64,000 bases of DNA from assembly GCF_009720525.1 (NCBI RefSeq), contig NZ_CP043930.1, forward strand, positions 1,054,001-1,118,000, read 5' to 3'. The position numbers and the translations under genes were made by a program. Below are positions 8,258 through 17,114 of this stretch, piece after piece. The notes beneath the pieces were generated by a model. The model worked only from the letters and a program-made list of their open reading frames with translations, did no database searches and was not told the DNA's origin. The stretch comes from Gimesia benthica. Lineage in GTDB: Bacteria; Planctomycetota; Planctomycetia; Planctomycetales; Planctomycetaceae. The first letter of the stretch is position 1. Each line of letters starts with the position of its first letter.

Positions 8258-11200
8258 TTAGACACTTTCTTCTAAATGGTTATTCAAGATTGTTCGCACA
8301 TCTTCGAGATGTAACTCCACAAAGCGGATAGAATGATTTACTCCATTTTCTATTGAAAAATCAAAAATGAAAGAAGGTGACTCTATTCCATCTAATGATG
8401 AAACGAATTTTTCGAGAGCAGCATCATCCTTTTTCAAGATGTATTTATACTTTGCGGCACACACTGGACAGAGTGCTAAATTAAGCTGATATACTTCCTC
8501 AGGATAATTGTCATTAACCTGGACAGCTTCAAAATAGTACTTGCCATTCAAAAGCCGAAATGGCATTTCATTCTCACACATCTGACATATCATTTTGTCA
8601 TCATCATTTGTGTAAAGATCTCGAAGGTATTCTTTGGAATCCTCAAGAGGTTGAGATACTCTAACGGAACGTTCTCTGGTCTCATATGACCTGGAACCAG
8701 CACGTTCTTGCTGTTCTTTTACTTTACCACTTCTGCGTTCAGGGTTTTTCGAACTGCGTTCAGGAAATGGAGGTTTTGTGCTAGGCTTTTTTAAGACAAG
8801 TTGTAATTCAGAGAGTCTACTGGGCTCATTTATTAGTTCCATAATAAAGCTTGCATCATTTTGATTGACCCCCAACACCTCTTGCAACTCTATAATTCGG
8901 TTTTGCTTCTCCTCTGAATCACTTGGTTTAATACCGAGAGCATCGACTATCTTATCTTCTACTTTGAACTCTCTTGGCAACTCGTCAATTCTACACTCTG
9001 ACGGTACCTTCCATTCTGTTTTTGTTTTGATCCATTTTGTTGAATCTAGTAATTTACCAAATTTTGAGACAAGATCCTCTGTTTCAGCATTACTAAAATC
9101 CTGCCGAGTAGCCGTTTCAATTTGCCCACGAATGAACTTGGAATACTTACAAGCAATTTCATTCCAGATGTAGACAGATAAGCCTGGAGTGATATTCTTC
9201 AAAGCATGTTCTAACCCAAAGACCTCTGCATCAGGGTCAAAACATTTTAGACCTCTACGGTGAGAGCCACGTTCGACAACTAAATCAATCTTTGCTGATT
9301 GATATTTATTACAATAAAATAAGCTCTGCCGGTGCATCCAGCCCGGAGAGTGTTTTACTCCTAACTCAGTCAGAATAGTTCGTTCATGCTGGTAGTCCTC
9401 ACACACAAACCATGCTTCACCATTATCTCTGAAATACTGCTCTAACTCAGCAGAAGCCAGATATACCGCATTTGCTTTTAGAAACTTCTCATCTCCGGTT
9501 TTTGCATTCCGTGAAAGAATCCACGGTGTGCTCATCAATCGTCTTCTTAATTCAGAATTCTGTGGTGATATAACTAAATTGAAAGCTTCGCTAATTTGGT
9601 CTACATAGTCTTGATAATTCTCTTTTAGACTTTTGAACTCTTCTTCAGAGTGAGATTCAAATTTCCCAAGAACATTTTGCATGACTTCTGCACATATATC
9701 GGGCTTATTTAATCGAAGATCTCGCTCTAAAAATTCCTTTGCTTTCTGATTATGGTAAATCCTCCACTTTACCAGAGGCACATCTACTTCGGTTTTTACT
9801 GGAAGAAATACAACTGGAACTTCATCATGGGTATCTTTTTCAACTTCGAATGGAGGTCGAATCATGTCATCCTGACATTTGATGAATGGCTTTCGTCGAA
9901 GAAGCCCTTCTTTATAGTTTCCTGCTGCTCTCCAGAGAGCGTTTTGCCCTGAGAGAAATTCATATAATTGAATAAACCACTCATCCGACTGTTGTGCTAA
10001 AAATACTTCAGATAATTTGCCCGCAAATTTTTCGGGTGTGATTTCCTCAATACTGAGATGGTCTTCAAAATAATCATATAGTTCTTGATTTTTGTCCCTC
10101 GTAATATGCCCTGTTATCCACTTTATTTTTTCTTTGCTTAAAAGCATCTCTGTTAATTGATGAGTGTTAATCAAACTTCGGAGATCTTTTGTTCTCGAAA
10201 TCTTTGCATTACATGACCTCGTAAAACTACCGTCGTCAGTTGGAAGTAGTTCAGAAACCTCAAATGCGTTCTTTGTAGCCTCATAGAGGGGACCGACAAG
10301 CCATTCGTCATGAAGCAGGACGTCGCGAATTGGCAAGCACTCTAGAAAGCTGACTGATAATAAACCTAAGTCTTTTACCACATGAAGAGTCTCAGAAAGC
10401 AGATCCCGAATTACCAGAACTAAGTTCTTATTCCATTCATTTTGCTTCGGAATATTGTCTCTTGCAGGTGTCGTTTTAAAAGGGCCTTGAACCAAGAACC
10501 CTAGGTGCGTTTCCTGGTCAGTGGGAAAAAAGACCGTCAGAAGAGATGACTGTATTGGAACTATCTCATGAGAGTTCTTTTTTCCTTCTTTTGTTTTGAG
10601 ATGAAACGCAATTTCGGTCTTGAGATCATGGTATGGATCGGGAAGAGACTTGGAAAATATGAGCCATTGCTCATCAACCTCTTCTTCATTTTTTTGACCG
10701 ATAACTTTAACGCGAGAGTGAGTTTCATGCTCCTCATTTTCTCGTAAGTAAGAGCCTGAAGATCCCCCTTCAATAATAAATGATATTTGTTCTAAATTTT
10801 TGAGAAACAGTAGAGTCCGTATCCCCAGGGATTTCAATCGATCTGATATTTCATCAAACGCTTCTTGGCTTGTGATCTGATTTAATTCTTCATTCTCTCT
10901 ATCAAAAGGAAACACAAAAAGCGTAGAAAATGGTTTCGGTATTTTCCTCACAGCGATTTGATGAGGACGCACATAATGCTCGATGCAAAAATGATTGTCA
11001 CCACAATGGATTTCCGGTTTTAGCGTGTATCCATATACGGATTTAAATCCTATACCAAAAGTCCCAATCTGGGTAAGGTCTTCGGATTTGGTCCCATCTC
11101 CTACACCACATATGCCTCTTACATCTTCTTCATTAAATAAGCGGCCGTTATGAGAGACTTCAAGACAATGAGCTTTGAGATGAAAGTTTATTTCAGACGC

Positions 11201-11344
11201 TTTTGCATCTTCAGCATTTTGAAGAAGCTCGTAAATAAAATGCGTTCTATCAGCGTACAAATTACCCAGAAATGACAAATGATGAGTTTTTTCACCATAG
11301 TCTTTTATGTTTTCACTACATATTTTCTCAAAATCAATTGTCAT
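8258..11344 (-). CDS. Sacsin/Hsp90-type GHKL ATPase with C-terminal zinc motif (1028 aa)
   Basis: The N-terminal ATP-binding fold of the sacsin/Hsp90 type shows an N-box-like YELLQNAEDA at 38-47 and the glycine box IGTFGIGFKSVYG at 93-105. The usual Asp-x-Gly motif reads SHNG (64-67), so nucleotide binding may be altered. The long middle part is unassigned. The C-terminus has CxxC pairs at ~920/923 and ~959/962, a treble-clef-like zinc site resembling a degenerate HNH. The ATG at 11344 overlaps the end of the upstream helicase gene by 11 bases, so the two are co-translated. Such ATPases often sit next to SNF2 helicases in defence islands; an anti-phage role is inferred. Confidence 0.8.
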   Translation of the reverse strand: MTIDFEKICSENIKDYGEKTHHLSFLGNLYADRTHFIYELLQNAEDAKASEINFHLKAHCLEVSHNGRLFNEEDVRGICGVGDGTKSEDLTQIGTFGIGFKSVYGYTLKPEIHCGDNHFCIEHYVRPHQIAVRKIPKPFSTLFVFPFDRENEELNQITSQEAFDEISDRLKSLGIRTLLFLKNLEQISFIIEGGSSGSYLRENEEHETHSRVKVIGQKNEEEVDEQWLIFSKSLPDPYHDLKTEIAFHLKTKEGKKNSHEIVPIQSSLLTVFFPTDQETHLGFLVQGPFKTTPARDNIPKQNEWNKNLVLVIRDLLSETLHVVKDLGLLSVSFLECLPIRDVLLHDEWLVGPLYEATKNAFEVSELLPTDDGSFTRSCNAKISRTKDLRSLINTHQLTEMLLSKEKIKWITGHITRDKNQELYDYFEDHLSIEEITPEKFAGKLSEVFLAQQSDEWFIQLYEFLSGQNALWRAAGNYKEGLLRRKPFIKCQDDMIRPPFEVEKDTHDEVPVVFLPVKTEVDVPLVKWRIYHNQKAKEFLERDLRLNKPDICAEVMQNVLGKFESHSEEEFKSLKENYQDYVDQISEAFNLVISPQNSELRRRLMSTPWILSRNAKTGDEKFLKANAVYLASAELEQYFRDNGEAWFVCEDYQHERTILTELGVKHSPGWMHRQSLFYCNKYQSAKIDLVVERGSHRRGLKCFDPDAEVFGLEHALKNITPGLSVYIWNEIACKYSKFIRGQIETATRQDFSNAETEDLVSKFGKLLDSTKWIKTKTEWKVPSECRIDELPREFKVEDKIVDALGIKPSDSEEKQNRIIELQEVLGVNQNDASFIMELINEPSRLSELQLVLKKPSTKPPFPERSSKNPERRSGKVKEQQERAGSRSYETRERSVRVSQPLEDSKEYLRDLYTNDDDKMICQMCENEMPFRLLNGKYYFEAVQVNDNYPEEVYQLNLALCPVCAAKYKYILKKDDAALEKFVSSLDGIESPSFIFDFSIENGVNHSIRFVELHLEDVRTILNNHLEESV

Positions 11345-14300
11345 TATGCTCCGCTTCCACTCTCAAAATACCAAATACAATCGCACGAGCATGAATATCA
11401 GAACTACTTTCGGCTCCTTCAATATGGGCTTTCTGTCGTTCATAATCTCTGATAGCATTCGCGACTTGTGCCTGTTTCATCCTTCGAATTTTATCATTCG
11501 TTGATCTTTCTAACTGTTCGTGGAGTACATTCATCCTGCCTCGATGACTTGTATCCAGACTCTCTCGTCGAAAGGCACATATTTTGTGTTCTTTTTGCAG
11601 ATGAGTTTCCTTGGCACTCTGCCACATTGCATGATGAGTCTTGTTTAGACTTTCGAATTGTTCTTCATGGAACAGATTAGAATCAGGTGATGGTAATGAT
11701 GATCCACATTCCAGATAATCAAAGAAATTATCGCTCAATTCCTGATTATCAAATACAGGAACTAATCTAAGGTCTTCTCTGATTCCCTTATATTCCCAAG
11801 CATAGATGGAAAAGGGATAATCCCCACTTGGCACTTCATCAGTATAGATTTTAAAAGCCGTGTAAACAGGTTCGACAGCTTCAAGATAATTAGCCGCCTG
11901 TTTAACAAAGGGGTGTAGCGGGTAGATGAAGTGTGAATCACGTCTGTCAGAAGCACATGTAGAATCAAACGTCATAGCACAATGCTGGTCTGAGCCTTTA
12001 AGCCATTGCTCCCAAGATCGATAAACTGGATTTTTTTGCTGCTTATGGGAAGGGAGATTACGAAAATCTTCTAAAATAATTTGACGTGCTTCTTGTGACA
12101 GACGAAGTGTTTTCAGAAGTTTATCCCCCAAAATGTACTCACCTTCTCCACATCTCTTCGCAATATATCGCTCGATAAGAAATTGTATGGAATTAGGGGT
12201 CAGCCAATAATTTTCAGCCTGTTGGATATCATCATTGGTCTGGGATTGGGGCAAGCGGACTCCAAACAGCTCGTGTTCACGATCCTCCAATTCAGTCTGC
12301 TCCTGAATTTTCCTGACTTTGTTATCAGAAAGCTGATCCAGTTTTTCTGCTTTCTCTTCCTCTGTCAGATCAAAAGACTCAGCGATGGAGTGAATTTCCT
12401 GGGTAATTTCACCAAGTATCTCTTCACAATCTCCCAGACTTTCCTGAAAAACTCCAATACGTGAAAGGCATCGATCATAGATAGTAGCATCAACGGTCCC
12501 AGGCGTGATTAAGTTATTGATCACGACAACTTCGTTTTTCTGACCACGCCTGTCGATACGTCCAATACGCTGCTCAATTCGCATAGGGTTCCAAGGGAGA
12601 TCGTAATTGATCATGGCATCACAAAACTGATAGTCGAGCCCTTCACAACCAACTTCAGAAAACAACATCACATCAAGAGCTTCTTCGTCCTCTTTCGGTT
12701 TTTCAAACTTTCCACGCAACAACCTGCGTTCTTCGTCTACAACATCACCATGAACTAGCCCTACCCTGTAACCTAATTCATCTAACTTGTTTTTCAGATA
12801 TGAAAGCGTATGTCGAAAACTACTAAAAACCATCATTTTGTTATTGGGAAGTTTATTCTTTTCTTCAATTATTTCGCAGAATGCCTCTAGTTTTGGATCC
12901 CTGGGAGGAAGTGTTCTTGCCATCGCAGTAATTACTTCCGCCCTTTCCTTGAGAGATTGCAGAAATCTGTCCGGAATGTCTTCGACGATTTCTTCATCGG
13001 TCGTCTCTAACCATGCCAGGTGAGAAAGCCTCCTTGCGAGAATATCATTTATGAAAGGTGCCAGTCCAAAGATACAACTGGCAGCTTGCCGACGAATCGT
13101 AGTCATCATGAAGTTGACGTTTTGATCTCCATGAATCATGGTCAACGTTTCAGCTTCGAATTCCAAAAGCAGATCATGAAGAGCAGCTTGCTCCTCAGTG
13201 AATGGACATTCCACAGTTTCAGGTTTACGAATACAGAAGTCTTCAATATCCCTCCTTCTTGTTCTGTTAATCAGCCGAGAGAAACTATGAAAGCTCTCAA
13301 TTTTCCGGGCAATTGCCAGACGTTCTTCCTGGTCCAACTGATTGTCAGTCAGGTCCTTGCACGTCGATTGAAAATCTGGATTTGAAACGAGAAGTGAACG
13401 CCCCCAATCTGTTCTTGCAGCACTCATCAGTGCTCGCTCAGCCCTTTCCTGCCAATCATCTTTACCTGATCGAACTTGCCTTAGAGCTTCATTTACATGT
13501 GGATTAGGCTCTGCCATGTGTGCAAAGGTCTCTTCGTCAATGACAAGGTCTGGACGAAGTGTATTCAAAAGTGTGAATAAGTCTTGATTCCCAAGTTGGA
13601 CAGGTGTGGCTGTCATGAATACAACGGCTTCTGCATTTTCACAGAAGTAGCGTACTGCTTGATGTCTCTCGGTTGACGCATTTCTAATATGGTGAGCTTC
13701 ATCAACAATCACTAAGTCAAAATGCGGAGGGGGATCGAGGTCAAGAAGACCTACCCTTTGTCGTCTTCCTTCATGAACCCCATGCAGCAGTCTTCTATCT
13801 AGCAGAGAATATGGAATGATTGCTTTTGAGAATTGATCTGGCCACTCCGCCTCGAGTTCAGCATCTGTAACACACTTTTGAAGTAATTTACCATCCAAAT
13901 GAATAAAACGCTCATCGAAGCGTTTCATTTCAAGTTCCCACTTTCTTTCAGCAACCAGTGGTTTTGGACAGATAATTAGCACTGATTCAATATCCGTTCG
14001 TGCCTGCAATTCTCTTAAGATCAATCCTGCTTCGATTGTTTTACCAACACCTACACTATCAGCAATTAAAATTCGTGGCTGATCAGACCGGAGTAGCTTC
14101 AATGCAGGTCGGAATTGATAAGGAACAAAATCAATCCTCGCGGCATTTAAAGAATAGAGGGTAGAAAGTGAGGGATGCTTGACATGAAAAGATGTAAGAA
14201 GCGTATGTAGTTCTTTAATTGATACATTTTTTCGCTCATTCTGCTCGATTACTGGCAGTACTTGAGACGCATAAAAAAGGCGTCTCTGGTTTTCCATAAA

Positions 14301-14939
14301 AACTGCATACTGAGTTGAATCTCCCGTCCCCAGGATTTCTATGACAGCTCCTTGCCGGCTTGGATCACTCTTCAAAGAAATCATATTTCCAAGTTTTATC
14401 TCTCCAGATACTGGAGAGTTTTGCTGTTCTGGTTTCGGTACTGCTGAAGAGAGTTCTTTGGGCTCTTCTTCTTTTTGGGGGGAGTTTATTGATATGATCG
14501 AGGCCTTGAGTTCTTTGGCCTTAACTACTAATTCTTGATCTGCTTTTAATATTCCAAGAAATCGCTGGAGAGTATCTACGTCACGATACACGTCATCTTG
14601 TGGGATTCCTTCTGCCTCTACATGTGCCCATCGGTTTCTAACAGTCTGCATTTCCTTTGCGATATTTCTGTCAGTGGCAGTGAATTGTAACTTCTGGGAA
14701 ATGAGGTACCAATTTTTATCGAGCAGTCTTAAAAGTGCTGCTAAATCCAAATTTTGTAATCGAGTCACTCCATCATTCTCAACGCGTAGTCTTTGTTGAT
14801 GAGAAAGATTATTGAGAACCAGCTGATCCCACCAGTCCTCTCTTTGCGTTGAAAGTTTATCTAGTAACCAGTCGGAAAGAACATGCCCCGTAGAAAGCAG
14901 CAGTACTGTCATCTGTCCCGCAGTTGAATTAAAAGACAT
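11334..14939 (-). CDS. SNF2-family helicase with N-terminal Swt1-type HEPN domain (1201 aa)
   Basis: The N-terminal ~140 residues match the Swt1/HEPN type and carry RNRWAH at 101-106, an R-x4-H arrangement like HEPN ribonuclease sites. A RapA/DrmD-type SNF2 motor follows: Walker A IADSVGVGKT (292-301), DEAHH, the MTATP motif and the C-terminal RIGRIDRRGQ arginine-finger region. It probably translocates on duplex DNA. It is the first gene of a two-gene operon with the GHKL ATPase. A perfect 23-bp tandem repeat lies 30 bases upstream of its start, on the side facing the divergent RtcR-like gene. Confidence 0.88.
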   Translation of the reverse strand: MSFNSTAGQMTVLLLSTGHVLSDWLLDKLSTQREDWWDQLVLNNLSHQQRLRVENDGVTRLQNLDLAALLRLLDKNWYLISQKLQFTATDRNIAKEMQTVRNRWAHVEAEGIPQDDVYRDVDTLQRFLGILKADQELVVKAKELKASIISINSPQKEEEPKELSSAVPKPEQQNSPVSGEIKLGNMISLKSDPSRQGAVIEILGTGDSTQYAVFMENQRRLFYASQVLPVIEQNERKNVSIKELHTLLTSFHVKHPSLSTLYSLNAARIDFVPYQFRPALKLLRSDQPRILIADSVGVGKTIEAGLILRELQARTDIESVLIICPKPLVAERKWELEMKRFDERFIHLDGKLLQKCVTDAELEAEWPDQFSKAIIPYSLLDRRLLHGVHEGRRQRVGLLDLDPPPHFDLVIVDEAHHIRNASTERHQAVRYFCENAEAVVFMTATPVQLGNQDLFTLLNTLRPDLVIDEETFAHMAEPNPHVNEALRQVRSGKDDWQERAERALMSAARTDWGRSLLVSNPDFQSTCKDLTDNQLDQEERLAIARKIESFHSFSRLINRTRRRDIEDFCIRKPETVECPFTEEQAALHDLLLEFEAETLTMIHGDQNVNFMMTTIRRQAASCIFGLAPFINDILARRLSHLAWLETTDEEIVEDIPDRFLQSLKERAEVITAMARTLPPRDPKLEAFCEIIEEKNKLPNNKMMVFSSFRHTLSYLKNKLDELGYRVGLVHGDVVDEERRLLRGKFEKPKEDEEALDVMLFSEVGCEGLDYQFCDAMINYDLPWNPMRIEQRIGRIDRRGQKNEVVVINNLITPGTVDATIYDRCLSRIGVFQESLGDCEEILGEITQEIHSIAESFDLTEEEKAEKLDQLSDNKVRKIQEQTELEDREHELFGVRLPQSQTNDDIQQAENYWLTPNSIQFLIERYIAKRCGEGEYILGDKLLKTLRLSQEARQIILEDFRNLPSHKQQKNPVYRSWEQWLKGSDQHCAMTFDSTCASDRRDSHFIYPLHPFVKQAANYLEAVEPVYTAFKIYTDEVPSGDYPFSIYAWEYKGIREDLRLVPVFDNQELSDNFFDYLECGSSLPSPDSNLFHEEQFESLNKTHHAMWQSAKETHLQKEHKICAFRRESLDTSHRGRMNVLHEQLERSTNDKIRRMKQAQVANAIRDYERQKAHIEGAESSSDIHARAIVFGILRVEAEHNDN

Positions 14940-15428
14940 CGTTTGATTGTTCTCCCATTCAGATCCTTGTGACCTAAATCAAAAATGGTGGGTGACCTAA
15001 ATCAAAAATGGTGGCTCAACGAACGCTGTGAATCGGCCAACCATCAATTGTGATTCTGTCCATGAGGTACATTGGCTGAAAATTGATACGTTTAGAATCA
15101 ACTCATACTTCTAATTCTCCCCACGGTAAACAAGAGCACACTCAACATCAATGAACAGTTATGTAAATGTCTAATTGGTTCTGGGTAATAAAGTACTGTC
15201 CACTTCTCTCCAAACACATTATTCAAGCCTTTGCGGTTTTCATCATTTACTTCCGGATAATATTGCACTTCTGGTGCCAGAAACTAATCAAGAGCTTTGA
15301 TATTTGAAAAACCAGCTAGATATGTTGCTTTTAACGAGCATTTACGCTCCGAAAGCATACCACTCAATTGCCGTACACGTTGCTCAGCTGTACAATCTGA
15401 TTTGTGATTACACAATTGGAATGGTGAT
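14940..15428. other. Divergent regulatory region
   Basis: The intergenic space between the helicase operon (leftward) and the RtcR-like regulator (rightward). Apart from the 23-bp tandem repeat at 14969-15014 I find no gene, no hairpin and no sigma-54-type promoter. Confidence 0.5.
14969..15014. repeat. Perfect 23-bp tandem repeat upstream of the helicase gene
   Basis: Two identical adjacent units, each beginning GTGACCTAAATC and ending ATGGTGG (14969-14991, 14992-15014). The position 30 bases upstream of the helicase ATG suits operator sites or a recent duplication. Confidence 0.8.
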
Positions 15429-17051
15429 ATGACAGCAAAGAAACGCATTCTTGTTCAATGGATCGGCCATAGTGACTTTCGGGCATTGGCTGGAAGTTTA
15501 CCTGCGAACAGAGCAAAGAAAATCTTAGATCGCCTCAAAGGTTCTCCCTCTGAAGAGGAAAATCTGGGACCAACCAAGACCCTGCTCTCCACTCAGAAGT
15601 TTGATGAAGTACGCCTTCTCAGTAACTATGACAAAGAGTGGAATAAGTGGTTTCAGAGCTGGTTGAATACCCCCACTGATCTGATTCAGGTAGATCTGGA
15701 AAAACCGACCGATTATCGGGGGATCTTCGAGATTGTCGACCGGGAATTGTCCACATTAAAGGAGTCAAAAAGCTGGTCCAATTCTGAATTGTGTCTCCAC
15801 TTAAGCCCTGGCACACCGGCCATGTCTGCCGTTCTGTTGTTGCTGGGGAAAACGCGTTACCCTGCTACTTTTTACGAAACATCCAGGGATGGGAAGTCAT
15901 GGATCACAGATATCCCTTTTGATCTGATCGACATTATCCCTGAGATTTTGCGAAAACCTGACGCCTATTTACAGCATCTATCAACACGGGCACCGGCTGA
16001 AATCAAAGGGTTCGAAGACCTTGCTGGCGATAGCCGTGCGATCCGAGATGCGGTGGGGAGAGCTCAACGTGCTGCCATTCGAAGCGTTTCCATCCTGTTG
16101 ATCGGAGAGAGCGGTACTGGTAAAGAAATGTTTGCCCAGGCCATTCATAAAGCCAGTCAACGCCATGACAAGCCCTTAAAAACAGTTAACTCTGCTGCCC
16201 TCTCTAAAAGTCTGCTTGAATCAGAACTCTTTGGTCATCGAAAGGGGGCATTTACCGGAGCTGATAGTGACCGGGAAGGCCTTTTTGAAGCTGCTGATGG
16301 CGGGACCCTCTTCCTGGACGAAATCGGTGAGTGCGATTTGGAAACCCAGGCAAAACTACTTCGCGTATTGCAGCCAGTGACTGGAGAAGGCCCCTCAGTT
16401 CGATATATCTGTCGTCTGGGAGAGAATAAAGATCGAAAGGTTGACGTTAGAATCATTGCGGCAACCAACAAAGATCTGTTTGCAGCAATACAGTCGGGAG
16501 AATTCCGGGAAGACCTTTATTACAGGCTGGCGAACCTGTTGATCAATCTTCCCCCACTCCGAGACCGAAAGTCTGATATACCAAAAATCGCGAATCATTT
16601 ACTGGGAATGCTGAATCAGCAGTTCGAAGCAGAAGAACCGGGCTACATTCACAAATCCCTTTCTGCTTCCGCAATTTCATTTGTGAAATCACAACCCTGG
16701 AAAGGGAATGTACGACAACTGTACAATGCTCTCATGCAGGCGGCGATCCTGACCGATGGCAGTGAAATCGGGAAGAAAGAAATTGACGCATCCATTGCCC
16801 AAACTCCTGATTCAGCCCGGACTCTGAACTCGGTAATGGATCGTCCTCTCGGGGATGATTTTAATCTGGAAGAACATCTGAATGACATACATCGTAAATA
16901 CTTAGCACGTGCGTTAGAGGATGCTCATGGGGTCAAAGCAGAGGCTGCAAGGTTGTTGGGAATTAAAAACTATCAGACACTTGACGCCCAGCTGAAACGT
17001 CTGGGAGTTCAGGATACCGGGGATAAGAAAAAGAGAACCAAACGAAAATAG
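15429..17051 (+). CDS. RtcR-like sigma-54 activator with CARF-like sensor (540 aa)
   Basis: Three parts. The N-terminal ~190 residues form a Rossmann-like sensor with [16 protein letters not shown] near residue 125, resembling the CARF domain of RtcR. The AAA+ domain has Walker A GESGTGKE near 224 and the sigma-54 contact loop GAFTGA near 273, then FLDEIGE. The C-terminus is a Fis-type helix-turn-helix ending in [17 protein letters not shown] domains bind nucleotide or cyclic-oligonucleotide ligands, so the protein should switch on sigma-54 promoters on sensing a signal. A consensus -24/-12 element starts 10 bases past its stop codon, directly before hsdR. GGA lies shortly before the ATG. Confidence 0.85.
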   Translation: MTAKKRILVQWIGHSDFRALAGSLPANRAKKILDRLKGSPSEEENLGPTKTLLSTQKFDEVRLLSNYDKEWNKWFQSWLNTPTDLIQVDLEKPTDYRGIFEIVDRELSTLKESKSWSNSELCLHLSPGTPAMSAVLLLLGKTRYPATFYETSRDGKSWITDIPFDLIDIIPEILRKPDAYLQHLSTRAPAEIKGFEDLAGDSRAIRDAVGRAQRAAIRSVSILLIGESGTGKEMFAQAIHKASQRHDKPLKTVNSAALSKSLLESELFGHRKGAFTGADSDREGLFEAADGGTLFLDEIGECDLETQAKLLRVLQPVTGEGPSVRYICRLGENKDRKVDVRIIAATNKDLFAAIQSGEFREDLYYRLANLLINLPPLRDRKSDIPKIANHLLGMLNQQFEAEEPGYIHKSLSASAISFVKSQPWKGNVRQLYNALMQAAILTDGSEIGKKEIDASIAQTPDSARTLNSVMDRPLGDDFNLEEHLNDIHRKYLARALEDAHGVKAEAARLLGIKNYQTLDAQLKRLGVQDTGDKKKRTKRK

Positions 17052-17052
17052 A

Positions 17053-17089
17053 CCAGAAGATTGGCACACCTGTTGCTTTACTCTTCTGG
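17053..17089 (+). promoter_or_regulatory. Sigma-54 promoter of hsdR, framed by a perfect inverted repeat
   Basis: TTGGCAC at 17061-17067, five bases, then TTGCTTT at 17073-17079. GG and GC have the exact -24/-12 spacing. The element is bracketed by CCAGAAGA (17053-17060) and TCTTCTGG (17082-17089), perfect 8-bp inverted arms that could bind a regulator. Transcription should start near 17086-17090, so the upstream in-frame TTG at 17061 cannot be the hsdR start. Confidence 0.8.
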
Positions 17090-17114
17090 CATGTTTACAG
17101 AATCCGAATTCAAT

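Noticed and set aside
17061-17114. Upstream TTG or ATG (17091) as hsdR start
   Set aside because: The TTG lies inside the sigma-54 promoter and could not be in the transcript; the ATG at 17091 would leave almost no leader.
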